Counted from the stretch's first letter, positions 18,335 through 27,426 are shown. The stretch is DNA of 64,000 bases from Burkholderia cenocepacia (GCF_900446215.1 NZ_UAQZ01000012.1:1008919-1072918); one strand, 5' to 3'. Notes: a model not told the origin generated them from the letters alone. Numbers and translations: made by a program.

Positions 18335-19732
18335 ATGACCATGACACCCGAACGCGCATTGACGCATCTATGGCAACTCGCAGACGGCGAACCCGACGCG
18401 CTGGCCCGCACGACCGTGACCGGGCAGGACCCGGCGTTGCCGTCGACGTTTCACGTCGGTGCGCTTGCCGCCGCGACGATCGCCGCGGCCGGGCTCGCGG
18501 CAGCCGAATGTCATCGGCTGCGCACGGGCATCGCGCAATCGGTCGACGTGTCGGTGCGCGACGCGCTCGTCGCGTTTCGCAGCGAGCGCTACCTGCGCGT
18601 GGACGACGGGCCGCCGCCGGAGTTGCGTCATCCGGTGACCGGTTTCTTCGAGACGGGCGACGGACGGTGGATTCAACTGCACGCGAATTTCCCGCATCAC
18701 CTGCGCGGCATCCTCGACGTGCTCGGCTGCGGCCCGCAGCCGCCCGACGTCGCCGCGGCGATCCGTACGTGGGACGGCGCGGCACTCGATACCGCGCTGG
18801 CCGACGCCGGTCTGTGCGCGGCATTGATCAGAACCCCTGACGAATGGGCGGCGCACGAGCAGGCGCGCGCGATCGCGTCGCTGCCGCTGTTCGAGATCGA
18901 GCGGATCGGCGACGCGCCGGCCGAGCCGATCGGCCGCGGCGAGGCCGACCGGCCGCTGGCCGGCGTGCGCGTGCTCGATCTCACGCGCATCATCGCCGGG
19001 CCGGTCGCGGGTCGCACGCTGGCGTCGCACGGCGCGCAGACGCTGCTCGTCAACGGTCCGCACCTGCCCAACATCGCGCCGCTCGTGATCGACAACGGAC
19101 GCGGCAAGCGCTCGACGTGGATCGATCTGCGCGACGCCGCGGGCGTCGATACGCTGCACGCGCTGGCACGCGAGACGGACGTGTTTCTGCAGTCGTACCG
19201 GCCCGGCGCGCTCGCGGCGCGCGGCTTCACGCCGCAGGCACTGGCGGCGCGGCGGCCCGGCATCGTCTACGTGTCGGTGTCGGCGTACGGGCACGCGGGG
19301 CCGTGGGCGAAGCGGCGCGGGTTCGACAGCCTCGTGCAATCGGCGAGCGGGATCGCCTGGCAGGAGCAGCAGGCCGCGCATGCGAGCGGGCCGCGCCATC
19401 TGCCGTGCCAGGCGCTCGATCATGCAACGGGGTATCTCGCGGCGTTCGGCGCGATGATCGCGCTCGCGCGGCGGGCGCGCGAAGGGGGCAGTTGGCACGT
19501 GCGGATGTCGCTCGCGCAGACGGGGCGCTGGCTGCAGTCGTTCGGCGCCGTGCCGGACGGGTTGCAGGCGCCCGATCTCGCGCTGGCCGACGTGCGCGAC
19601 CGGATCGACCGCGTCGCGTCGCCGTTCGGCGTGCTCGACACCGTGCGGCCGGCAGAGTGGTTGTCGGCAACGCCGCCGGCGTTCGCGCGGCCGCCCGTGC
19701 CGCTCGGCACCGACGACGCGCGCTGGTTGTGA
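18335..19732 (+). CDS. CaiB/BaiF family III CoA-transferase-like protein with permuted domain order
   Basis: 465 residues. The canonical N-terminal signature of the family, LAGVRVLDLTRIIAGPVAGR, begins only at residue 208. It is followed by SAYGHAGPWAKRRGFDSL and by LDHATGYLAAFGAM, where Asp362 fits the catalytic aspartate. Residues 37-200 instead resemble the middle and C-terminal part of a family member (GIAQSVDVSVRDALVAF, then ETGDGRWIQLHANFP), with the aspartate position replaced. So the chain reads C-half then N-half. It probably moves CoA between acids, or is a racemase, and the partner citrate-synthase-like protein suggests an acyl-CoA pathway. ATG 18341 is an alternative start. Confidence 0.8.
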   Translation: MTMTPERALTHLWQLADGEPDALARTTVTGQDPALPSTFHVGALAAATIAAAGLAAAECHRLRTGIAQSVDVSVRDALVAFRSERYLRVDDGPPPELRHPVTGFFETGDGRWIQLHANFPHHLRGILDVLGCGPQPPDVAAAIRTWDGAALDTALADAGLCAALIRTPDEWAAHEQARAIASLPLFEIERIGDAPAEPIGRGEADRPLAGVRVLDLTRIIAGPVAGRTLASHGAQTLLVNGPHLPNIAPLVIDNGRGKRSTWIDLRDAAGVDTLHALARETDVFLQSYRPGALAARGFTPQALAARRPGIVYVSVSAYGHAGPWAKRRGFDSLVQSASGIAWQEQQAAHASGPRHLPCQALDHATGYLAAFGAMIALARRAREGGSWHVRMSLAQTGRWLQSFGAVPDGLQAPDLALADVRDRIDRVASPFGVLDTVRPAEWLSATPPAFARPPVPLGTDDARWL

Positions 19733-19753
19733 GGGCCGCTGGCGCGGCTCGCG

Positions 19754-20500
19754 TTACTTGCGCAGCTCGACGACGAAATCGTAGTAGTCGTTGCGGCAGT
19801 AGGTATCGGTCAGTTCGATCGCGCGCTGGTCGGACGTATAGCCGATCCGTGTGATCAGCAGCAGTGCGTCGTGCGGGGCGATGCCCATCTGCTCGGCGAT
19901 CTCGTCGGTCGCGTTGACCGCGCGGAAATGCTGCAGCGCGCGCACGATCGGCGTGCCGCGTGCTTCGAGATAGCTGTACAGCGAGCCGACGATCGCCTGC
20001 GGATCGGGAATCAGCGTCGCGGGGAACGTCGAGTTCTCGACGGCCATCACGATGCCGTCGGCGAGGCGCAGGCGTTTCAGGCGTGTAACCGATGCGGCCG
20101 GCGACAGCCCGAGCTGGATCACTTCGTCGCGGTTGGCGGGCTGGATTTCGCGTGCGAGCCACTGCGAACTCGGCTTGAAGCCGCGGCGCTCGAGCATTTC
20201 GCTGAAGCTCGACAGTCGCGACAGCGGATCCTCGTAGCGCGGCTGGATGAAGTTGCCCGCGCCTTGCGTGCGGCGGATCAAGCCTTGCTCGACGAGCAGC
20301 GCAATCGCCTTGCGCGCGGTGATGCGCGATACGCCGAGCGCTTCGGACAACACACGCTCGGAAGGCAGCGCTTCGCCGGCCGTCCAGCGGTTGTCGTGGA
20401 TCGCATCGCCGAGCTTGCGGGCGAGCTGCAGGTAGAGCGGCGTATCGTTGTCGGGGTCGGGGCGCAGGTCCTGCCAGCGGTCGTCCGTGGGTGCCTTCAT
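19754..20500 (-). CDS. GntR-family regulator, HutC subfamily (UTRA domain)
   Basis: 248 residues. Winged helix at about residues 20-90 (PLYLQLARKLGDAIHDNRWT and LPSERVLSEALGVSRITARK) and a UTRA effector domain (about 105-245) with RLKRLRLADGIVMAVE and ITRIGYTSDQRAIELTDTYC. The pattern is close to NagR/DasR-like regulators that sense phosphorylated amino sugars, but no nag genes are here. It converges with the CoA-transferase gene and is divergent from the aldo/keto reductase gene. Confidence 0.88.
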   Translation of the reverse strand: MKAPTDDRWQDLRPDPDNDTPLYLQLARKLGDAIHDNRWTAGEALPSERVLSEALGVSRITARKAIALLVEQGLIRRTQGAGNFIQPRYEDPLSRLSSFSEMLERRGFKPSSQWLAREIQPANRDEVIQLGLSPAASVTRLKRLRLADGIVMAVENSTFPATLIPDPQAIVGSLYSYLEARGTPIVRALQHFRAVNATDEIAEQMGIAPHDALLLITRIGYTSDQRAIELTDTYCRNDYYDFVVELRK

Positions 20501-20667
20501 ACAATGGGTATCGATCAGGTTGCGGCCATTCTAAGTCATCATGCCGCGCCGTTATAGCCGGTTTTTGCCGTGTAATAGGCCGGGGGCGCACCGATTGACT
20601 ACACTGATGCGTCGTATTCGATGCTTCGGCCGCGGTGTGCGGCCACGAACCCGCAACGAGGAAACGG

Positions 20668-21513
20668 ATGACAGACACGATCGCCACGGTCGTTTTGCCA
20701 AACGGCGAGACGATTCCGAAGCTGGGCCTGGGCACCTGGGAAATGGGCGAGCGGCCGGCGCGGCGCGCGGACGAGATTGCCGCGTTGCGCGAAGGCGTCG
20801 AACTCGGGATGACGCTGGTCGACACCGCCGAGATGTACGGCGACGGCGCGACCGAGGAACTCGTCGGCGACGCGCTTGCGGGCCTGCGCGACGACGTGTT
20901 CCTCGTCAGCAAGGTCTATCCGCATCATGCGAGCCGGCGCGGCGTCGTCGCCGCGTGCGACGCGAGCCTCAAGCGCCTGCGTACCGATCGCGTCGACCTG
21001 TACCTGCTGCACTGGCGCGGGTCGGTGCCGCTCGAGGAAACCGTCGCGGGTTTCGACGCGTTGCAGCGCGCGGGCAAGATCCGCCACTGGGGCGTCAGCA
21101 ATTTCGATACGGCCGACATGGCCGAACTCGTCGACGAGGCGGGCGGCGGTGCATGCGCCACCAACCAGATTCTCTACAACATCGCGCGACGCGGCCCGGA
21201 ATTCGACCTGCTGCCGTGGCTGGCCGACCACCGGATACCGGCGATGGCGTACAGCCCGGTCGATCACGGACGGCTGCCGAAACGCTCGCCGCTCGACGAG
21301 ATCGCACGGCTGCGCGGCGTGTCGGTGACGCGCGTCGCCCTGGCATGGGTGCTCGCGCAGCCGGGGGTATTCGCGATTCCGAAGGCGTCGCGGATCGAAC
21401 ACGTGCGCGACAACCGCGCCGCGCTCGATTTCGTGTTGAGCGATGACGAGCGCGCGCAGCTTGACGCGTATTTCCGTCCGCCGCGCAGCAAGCGCGCGCT
21501 CGAGATGCTCTGA
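20668..21513 (+). CDS. Aldo/keto reductase
   Basis: 281 residues, (beta/alpha)8 barrel. The catalytic tetrad is visible: Asp and Tyr in LVDTAEMYGDGATEELVGDA, Lys in FLVSKVYP, His in LYLLHWRGSVPLEET; the NADPH site is near AIPKASRIEHVRDN. ATG 20668 follows a purine-rich GAGGAAA; an upstream ATG at 20635 would add 11 unconserved residues. Substrate unknown; oxidised aldehydes such as methylglyoxal are typical for the family. Confidence 0.92.
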   Translation: MTDTIATVVLPNGETIPKLGLGTWEMGERPARRADEIAALREGVELGMTLVDTAEMYGDGATEELVGDALAGLRDDVFLVSKVYPHHASRRGVVAACDASLKRLRTDRVDLYLLHWRGSVPLEETVAGFDALQRAGKIRHWGVSNFDTADMAELVDEAGGGACATNQILYNIARRGPEFDLLPWLADHRIPAMAYSPVDHGRLPKRSPLDEIARLRGVSVTRVALAWVLAQPGVFAIPKASRIEHVRDNRAALDFVLSDDERAQLDAYFRPPRSKRALEML

Positions 21514-21540
21514 CCGGAGTCGGCCGCGCAACGTGTCGGG

Positions 21541-23046
21541 TCAGTGGTTGCCGCCGGACGATCCGCCGTTGCCGTGACCGCCGCCGTTGCCGGCGCCATG
21601 GCCGTTGCCGACGCCGTTGGCCCCGCCATTGCCGGCGCCGCCACTGCCATTGCCGTTACCGTTGCCGCCGCCATTGCCGTGGCCACCGGTGCCATTGGCG
21701 CCGCCGCTTCCGCCGTTGCCTCCGCCGGCACCGCCGCTATTGCCGCCATTGCCACGGCCGTTGCCGACACCGTTGGCGCCGCCATTGCCGGCTCCGCCAC
21801 TGCCGTTGCCATTGCCGTTGCCGCCACCATTGCCGTGACCGCCGCCGCCGTGACCGCCGCCGTGACCGCCGCCGTTGCCGCCGCCGTTGCCGCCGCCGTT
21901 GCCGCCGCCGTTGCCGCCGCCGTTGCCGCCGCCGTTGCCGCCGCCGTTGCCGCCGCCGCCGTTGCCGCCGCCGCCGTTGCCACCGCCACCGCCACCGCCA
22001 CCGCCACCGCCACCGCCACCGCCACCGCCGCCACCGCCATTGCCACCGCCGTTACCATGGCCGCCGCCATTGCCGTGACCGCCGCCGTCACCATGGCCGC
22101 CGCCATTGCCGTGACCACCGCCGTCACCATGGCCGCCGCCGTTGCCGTGACCACCGCCGTCACCATGGCCGCCGCCGTTGCCGTGACCACCGTCACCATG
22201 GCCACCACCGTGGCCGTGACCGCCGCCATCGCCGTGGCCGCCACCATTGCCGTGACCACCGCCATCACCATCGCCACCACCACCGTGCCCACCGCCACCT
22301 GAGGTGCCACCGCCCGAAGTGCCGCCACCTGAGGTGCCTCCACCGGAAGTGCCTCCACCGGAAGTGCCGCCGCCCGAAGTGCCTCCACCTGAAGTGCCGC
22401 CACCCGAAGTGCCTCCACCGGAGGTGCCTCCACCGGAGGTGCCTCCGCCTGAAGTGCCACCGCCCGAAGTGCCACCGCCCGAAGTGCCGCCACCTGAGGT
22501 GCCTCCACCGGAAGTGCCGCCGCCCGAAGTGCCTCCGCCCGAGGTGCCGCCGCCGGAAGTACCACCACCGGAAGTGCCGCCACCCGAACCACCGTTACCC
22601 GAACCACCGTTACCCGACGCATTGCCTCCGCGGCCCGTGCCGCTCGTACTGCCTGAAGTTCCACCTGTCGTTCCACCGACACCGGCGGGCCCGACGGCCC
22701 CGTTCCCGTTATTTCCGCCGCTACCGGTCCCGTTGCCACTGCCATTACCGGTGCCGCTGCCGCTTCCATTCCCATTACCGCTGCCGCTCGCACCGGCCCC
22801 GCTGTTGCCGACGCCCCGGCCGGCATAAACGTGCACCGCGCACGCGGCCGGATTGGCGGCGCACGGCGAGGCATTCTCGACCAGCGTCATGATGGTGTCC
22901 GCGCTGGCGTTCGCGGCGGACGCGGTGTCGGGCGTGGTGTTTTGTGCGACGGCATACGAGCAGCAGCACGCAAACGCGGCCGCGGCCAGCAAGGTTGCAC
23001 GAGGGCGCCGTCCCGCCGCGCGGAACGGTTGTTTCGTCTTATGCAT
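21541..23046 (-). CDS. Exported glycine-rich repeat protein
   Basis: 501 residues. A signal peptide (ATLLAAAAFACCCSYAVAQ, cleavage after Ala) is followed by a short normal segment with two cysteines (SPCAANPAACAVHVYAG), then over 400 residues of low-complexity repeats: GSGNGNG runs, 19 tandem GGGTS pentapeptides, alternating HGDGGGHGNGG blocks, a poly-Gly run, NGGG repeats, and two long near-copies of GHGNGGGNGNGNGSGGAGNG type. ATG 23046 is chosen five bases after GGGGAGG. No known domain or anchoring motif is seen. It could be a surface structural or matrix protein. The + strand proline-rich frame is only its mirror. Confidence 0.75.
   Translation of the reverse strand: MHKTKQPFRAAGRRPRATLLAAAAFACCCSYAVAQNTTPDTASAANASADTIMTLVENASPCAANPAACAVHVYAGRGVGNSGAGASGSGNGNGSGSGTGNGSGNGTGSGGNNGNGAVGPAGVGGTTGGTSGSTSGTGRGGNASGNGGSGNGGSGGGTSGGGTSGGGTSGGGTSGGGTSGGGTSGGGTSGGGTSGGGTSGGGTSGGGTSGGGTSGGGTSGGGTSGGGTSGGGTSGGGTSGGGTSGGGTSGGGGHGGGGDGDGGGHGNGGGHGDGGGHGHGGGHGDGGHGNGGGHGDGGGHGNGGGHGDGGGHGNGGGHGDGGGHGNGGGHGNGGGNGGGGGGGGGGGGGGGGGGGGNGGGGNGGGGNGGGNGGGNGGGNGGGNGGGNGGGNGGGHGGGHGGGGHGNGGGNGNGNGSGGAGNGGANGVGNGRGNGGNSGGAGGGNGGSGGANGTGGHGNGGGNGNGNGSGGAGNGGANGVGNGHGAGNGGGHGNGGSSGGNH
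22296..22583. repeat. 19-copy 15-bp tandem repeat (minisatellite) inside the glycine-rich gene
   Basis: Nineteen consecutive 15-bp units of consensus GCCRCCNGARGTGCC can be counted. Nearly all differences between units are synonymous (third positions), so the encoded GGGTS pentapeptide is constant. A unit length divisible by three keeps the frame if copy number changes. Confidence 0.9.
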
Positions 23047-23336
23047 CATGGCCTCCCCATGCGCGCGATGCCTCGTTGCCGCGCGACTATTCACGTGTGG
23101 TGCAGGGGGGCTTAAAAGATTCGTTGTCCTATCGTCAGCCGATGACCTCCTGGCCAGCGCTTGACGCTAGCCGCGAACGCGGATCGGCACGCGGGCCCGC
23201 CGTGCGCATCCCACTCTGCGAGATTCGTGCCATCGGCCGCGCGGGGCCGTGGCGCAAGGCGGGCGCAGTCGCGTGACCACGCATGCAACGTCGTTGGGGA
23301 GGGTTTTGTTTCCGGAATGAAACGTCGGGGCGTCGT

Positions 23337-24347
23337 TCAGCGCGCCGGCGCGTCGGCCGCGCGCTGCCAGCGGTGAAACAGGATCGACGCGATCCAGCAG
23401 ACGAGGAACAGCGCGACGATGCCGTAGCCGATCGAGCCGAAGCGTTCGCCGAGCGCATCGAGCGTGTCGCGCACGGGGCCCGTCAGCGACAGCTTGTCGG
23501 CCAGCAGTCCGGCTGCCTCGATCCCGCCGATCGCCAGCGCGACGGCCGCCGACACGAACGTGATGCTCGCGTTGTAGAGCAGCTTGCGCTGCGGATCGTC
23601 CATCGCCCAGCCGTATGCGTGAATCATCAGCACGTTGTCGGTCGAGTCGATCAGCGTCATGCCGGCCGTGAACAGCGCGGGAAACAGCATGACCGTATAG
23701 ATCGGCAGCCCCTGGCTCGCCTGCGCGGCGGCAATCGCGAGCAGGCCGATTTCGGTTGCAGTATCGAAACCGAGCCCGAACAGCACGCCGACCGGGTACA
23801 TGTGCCAGCTCTTCGACACGAACCGGAACAGCGGGCGCAGCAGCCGCGATACGAGGCCGGCGGGACGATGCTCGTGCGCGCCGTCGTGCGTGTGCCCGGA
23901 CGCGCCGCGATAGCGTCGCCACACGTCGCGCAGGATCATCAGGTTCACGCACGCGAGCACCAGCAGGAACGTCGCCGATACGGCCGTGCCGATCGTGCCG
24001 CCGATCTCGCGGAATGCATCGAACCGGTCGCGCAGCGCGAACGCGGTCAGCGCGATACCGAGCGTCGCCGCGATCACGATCGTCGAATGACCGAGCGAAA
24101 AGAACAGGCCGACGCTCATGGGACGCTGGCCGTCCTGCATCAGCTTGCGCGTCGCGACGTCGATCGCGGCGATGTGATCCGCGTCGACCGCATGACGCAG
24201 CCCGAGCCCGTATGCGATCGCCGCGGTGCCGAGCAGCAGCGGATGGTCGCACAGCACCGCGAGCGCCCACAGCCAGACGGCGACGTTCGCGGCGATCAGG
24301 CCGGCATAGAGGGTCAGCAGGCGGCGCAGGGCAGGGGTGGGCGGCAT
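23337..24347 (-). CDS. Nickel/cobalt permease, HoxN/NixA (NiCoT) family
   Basis: 336 residues, eight membrane helices expected. The signature RHAVDADHIAAID in helix II, FFSLGHSTIV in helix III and GFDTATEIGLL in helix V are the diagnostic metal-selectivity motifs of NiCoT transporters; a histidine-rich loop (GHTHDGAHEHRP) follows helix IV. It should import Ni2+ or Co2+; which one cannot be told. ATG 24347 is chosen, with an alternative at 24380. No urease, hydrogenase or cobalamin gene is nearby. Confidence 0.93.
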   Translation of the reverse strand: MPPTPALRRLLTLYAGLIAANVAVWLWALAVLCDHPLLLGTAAIAYGLGLRHAVDADHIAAIDVATRKLMQDGQRPMSVGLFFSLGHSTIVIAATLGIALTAFALRDRFDAFREIGGTIGTAVSATFLLVLACVNLMILRDVWRRYRGASGHTHDGAHEHRPAGLVSRLLRPLFRFVSKSWHMYPVGVLFGLGFDTATEIGLLAIAAAQASQGLPIYTVMLFPALFTAGMTLIDSTDNVLMIHAYGWAMDDPQRKLLYNASITFVSAAVALAIGGIEAAGLLADKLSLTGPVRDTLDALGERFGSIGYGIVALFLVCWIASILFHRWQRAADAPAR

Positions 24348-24445
24348 CGGGCGGGTTCCATCTGACGAATCGCCATCCATTGTGGCACGCGAAAAAAAGC
24401 GCGGCGCGCCGATCGACCAGACGCGCACGGGATGCGCGCCGGACG

Positions 24446-24480
24446 AAAAAAAGCCCGTCCGGAACGAACCGGACGGGCCT
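24446..24480 (-). terminator. Terminator of fusA
   Basis: Perfect 10-bp stem GCCCGTCCGG/CCGGACGGGC with loop AACGAA and a seven-base T tail on the minus strand, 35 bases after the fusA stop codon. Confidence 0.92.
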
Positions 24481-24514
24481 TGCGCGCATGCGCCGAAGCG
24501 CGAGCGAGCGGCGC

Positions 24515-26626
24515 TTACTTCACTTTCGCGTTGATCACGGCTTCCGACACGTTGGCCGGCGTTTCCGCGTACTGCTTGAACTCCATCGTGTACGTCGCGC
24601 GGCCCTGCGTGGCCGAGCGCAGCGACGTCGAATAGCCGAACATCTCCGCGAGCGGCACTTCGGCGCGCACGAGCTTGCCGCCGCCGCCCGCGATGTCCTC
24701 CATCCCCTGCACGATGCCGCGCCGGCTGGACAGGTCGCCCATCACGTTGCCCATGAACTCCTCGGGCGTCTCGACCTCGACGGCCATCATCGGCTCGAGC
24801 AGCACCGGCTTCGCCTTGCGCATCGCTTCCTTGAACGCCATCGAGCCGGCCATCCGGAACGCATTTTCGTTCGAGTCGACGTCGTGGTACGAACCGAACG
24901 TCAGGTGCACCTTCACGTCGACGACCGGGTAGCCCGCGAGCACGCCGCTCTTCAGCGTCTCGGTGATGCCCTTGTCGACGGCCGGGATGAACTCGCGCGG
25001 AATCACGCCGCCCTTGATCTCGTCGAGGAACTCGTAGCCCTTGCCCGGGTTCGGCTCGAGCGTGATCACCGCATGACCGTACTGGCCGCGCCCGCCCGAC
25101 TGCTTGACGAACTTGCCTTCGACGTCGGCCGCCGTCGTGCGCACCGTTTCGCGATACGCGACCTGCGGCTTGCCGACCGTCGCCTCGACGCCGAACTCGC
25201 GCTTCATCCGGTCGACCAGGATTTCGAGGTGGAGCTCGCCCATCCCCGAAATGATCGTCTGGCCGGACTCTTCGTCGGTCTGCACGCGGAACGACGGATC
25301 CTCCTGCGCGAGACGGTTCAGCGCGAGGCCCATCTTTTCCTGGTCGGCCTTCGTCTTCGGCTCGACGGCCTGCGAGATCACCGGTTCCGGGAATTCCATC
25401 TTTTCCAGGATGATCGGCTTGGCCGGATCGCACAGCGTGTCGCCGGTGGTCGCTTCCTTCAGACCGACGGCCGCCGCGATGTCGCCCGCGCGCACTTCCT
25501 TGATTTCCTTGCGCTCGTTCGCGTGCATCTGCAGGATCCGGCCGAGCCGCTCCTTCTTGTCCTTCGTCGCGTTGAGCACCGTGTCGCCCGACTCGACGAC
25601 GCCCGAATACACGCGGAAGAAGATCAGCTGGCCGACGAACGGGTCGGTCATGATCTTGAACGCGAGCGACGAGAACGGTTCGTCGTCGCTCGGATGACGT
25701 TCCGCCGGCTTTTCCGGATCGGCGAAGTCGTGGCCGAGGATCGCAGGCACGTCGACCGGCGACGGCAGGTAGTCGATCACCGCGTCGAGCATCGCCTGCA
25801 CGCCCTTGTTCTTGAACGCGCTGCCGCACAGCATCGGCACGATCTCGTTCGCGATCGTGCGCTGGCGCAGCGCGGCCTTGATCTCGTCCTCGGTCAGCGA
25901 TTCATGGTCGTGCAGATACTTCTCGAGCAGTTCCTCGCTCGCTTCGGCCGCGGCCTCGACCATCTTCTCGCGCCATTCGTGCGCGAGCTCGACGAGGTTC
26001 GCGGGGATGTCCTCGTAGGTGAACTTCACGCCCTGGCTTTCGTCGTCCCACACGATCGCCTTCATCTTCACGAGATCGACGACGCCCTGGAAATGATCTT
26101 CCGCGCCGATCGGAATCTGGATCGGCACGGCGACGCCTTTCAGCCGCTCGCCGATCTGCTTCTGCACGCGGAAGAAGTCGGCGCCGATCCGGTCCATCTT
26201 GTTGACGAACGCGATGCGCGGCACCTTGTACTTGTTCGCCTGGCGCCACACGGTTTCCGATTGCGGCTGCACGCCGCCGACCGAGTCGTAGACCATGCAC
26301 GCGCCATCGAGCACGCGCATCGAGCGCTCGACCTCGATCGTGAAGTCGACGTGCCCGGGCGTATCGATGATGTTGATCCGGTGCTCCGGATAGTTGCCGG
26401 CCATGCCCTTCCAGAAGGCCGTGGTCGCGGCCGACGTGATCGTGATGCCGCGTTCCTGCTCCTGCTCCATCCAGTCCATCGTGGCCGCGCCGTCGTGCAC
26501 TTCACCGATCTTGTGGCTCACGCCGGTGTAAAACAGGATGCGCTCGGTCGTCGTGGTCTTGCCGGCATCGATGTGAGCGCTGATCCCGATATTTCGATAG
26601 CGCTCGATGGGGGTTTTGCGGGGCAC
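24515..26626 (-). CDS. fusA: Elongation factor G (stand-alone copy)
   Basis: 703 residues. Drives ribosome translocation and recycling with GTP. GTPase motifs: G1 AHIDAGKTTTTE, G2 RGITITSA, G3 DTPGHVDF, G4 NKMD; the EF-G domain IV signature GGRGQYGHAVI is present. The start is GTG 26626, placed five bases after AGGAGG; the longer upstream frame covers the neighbouring gene. Unlike the usual str-operon location, no rpsL, rpsG or tuf genes are near, so this is probably a second EF-G gene of the genome. Confidence 0.95.
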   Translation of the reverse strand: MPRKTPIERYRNIGISAHIDAGKTTTTERILFYTGVSHKIGEVHDGAATMDWMEQEQERGITITSAATTAFWKGMAGNYPEHRINIIDTPGHVDFTIEVERSMRVLDGACMVYDSVGGVQPQSETVWRQANKYKVPRIAFVNKMDRIGADFFRVQKQIGERLKGVAVPIQIPIGAEDHFQGVVDLVKMKAIVWDDESQGVKFTYEDIPANLVELAHEWREKMVEAAAEASEELLEKYLHDHESLTEDEIKAALRQRTIANEIVPMLCGSAFKNKGVQAMLDAVIDYLPSPVDVPAILGHDFADPEKPAERHPSDDEPFSSLAFKIMTDPFVGQLIFFRVYSGVVESGDTVLNATKDKKERLGRILQMHANERKEIKEVRAGDIAAAVGLKEATTGDTLCDPAKPIILEKMEFPEPVISQAVEPKTKADQEKMGLALNRLAQEDPSFRVQTDEESGQTIISGMGELHLEILVDRMKREFGVEATVGKPQVAYRETVRTTAADVEGKFVKQSGGRGQYGHAVITLEPNPGKGYEFLDEIKGGVIPREFIPAVDKGITETLKSGVLAGYPVVDVKVHLTFGSYHDVDSNENAFRMAGSMAFKEAMRKAKPVLLEPMMAVEVETPEEFMGNVMGDLSSRRGIVQGMEDIAGGGGKLVRAEVPLAEMFGYSTSLRSATQGRATYTMEFKQYAETPANVSEAVINAKVK

Positions 26627-26779
26627 GTGAACCTCCTGGTGGTTCGGATCGTAAGCGGGCCGTCTGATTGGGTGCCGGCCCGGGCTGGAACTAGCGAGAT
26701 TTAAAGGATAGCGCTTGTCCGTGGCTTTTGCAGATGCGGGCAGCGGGTGCCGAATCAAGGCGGGCGCCGCCGGCGGGCG

Positions 26780-26819
26780 AAAAAAAACCGGCGCCCGACG
26801 ACAAATGACGGGCGGCCGG
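26780..26819 (-). terminator. Terminator of the DUF192 gene
   Basis: On the minus strand a stem CCGG-C-CGCCCG/CGGGCGCCGG with one bulged C and an 11-base loop is followed by eight T. It lies 46 bases after the gene stop. Confidence 0.75.
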
Positions 26820-26865
26820 CTTTCGGTCGGTGCGCGGCGCGGTGCCGCCGCGCGCGCCGGGGCGG

Positions 26866-27366
26866 TTACTGGGCCCGCGGCAGGCCGTCGAGCTTCATGC
26901 CGGGCTTGATGCCCTTCGCGGCGAACCAGCCCTTGCTCATTTCGAGCGCATAGACGCCGTTGTTGCGCGGGCAGTGGTTGTCGGTGGTTTCCGCGCGCAT
27001 CTCGTCGATGTCGGTGATCGTGCCGTCGGCGCGGATGAACGCGATCGACAGCGGAATCAGCGTGTTCTTCATCCAGAAGCAGTGCACGGCGTTCTCGTTG
27101 AAGACGAACAGCATGCCTTCGTTCGGCGCGAGCTGCGAACGGTACATCAGCCCCTGTTCGCGGTCGGCGTCGTTCGCGGCGACGGCCGCGTCGATCACGT
27201 ACATGCCGGCGCGCAGCTTCACGCGCGGGAACTCGCTCGGCTGCTTGGCGCCGGGCGGCACTTGCGCGCCGGCGGCCTGCATGCCGAGCGCGAGGACGGC
27301 GAGCGCGGCGGGAAACACGGCGGCACGCGCAAGGCGGCCGAGCGACGGGCGCAGGGAGAAGTGCAC
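26866..27366 (-). CDS. Exported DUF192 protein
   Basis: 166 residues. A signal peptide (AAVFPAALAVLALGMQAAGAQ) precedes a DUF192 domain with REQGLMYRSQLAPNEGMLF, CFWMKNTLIPLSIAFI and NNGVYALEMSKGWFAAKGIK, all typical. The role of this periplasmic family is not known. GTG 27366 is chosen because AGGAG lies seven bases upstream and it begins the positively charged signal region; the frame is open to 27426. Confidence 0.85.
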   Translation of the reverse strand: MHFSLRPSLGRLARAAVFPAALAVLALGMQAAGAQVPPGAKQPSEFPRVKLRAGMYVIDAAVAANDADREQGLMYRSQLAPNEGMLFVFNENAVHCFWMKNTLIPLSIAFIRADGTITDIDEMRAETTDNHCPRNNGVYALEMSKGWFAAKGIKPGMKLDGLPRAQ

Positions 27367-27426
27367 AGCATGGCTCCTGTCTGGAAAACAAGACCCGCAT
27401 GGTACGCGATGCGCGCCGGCGGGCAC

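Noticed and set aside
22296..22583. Regular short repeats considered as a CRISPR array
   Set aside because: Units are 15 bp with no unique spacers and lie in frame in a coding region; no cas genes nearby.
22304..22828. Proline-rich 174-codon frame (PPPEV repeats) on the plus strand
   Set aside because: It is the reverse complement of the GGGTS repeats; it has no signal peptide or ribosome site, while the minus strand has both.
23047..23336. 290-base gap between the glycine-rich gene and the NiCoT permease gene
   Set aside because: Checked for small genes and RNAs; only chance short frames were seen and no clear hairpin with T tail.
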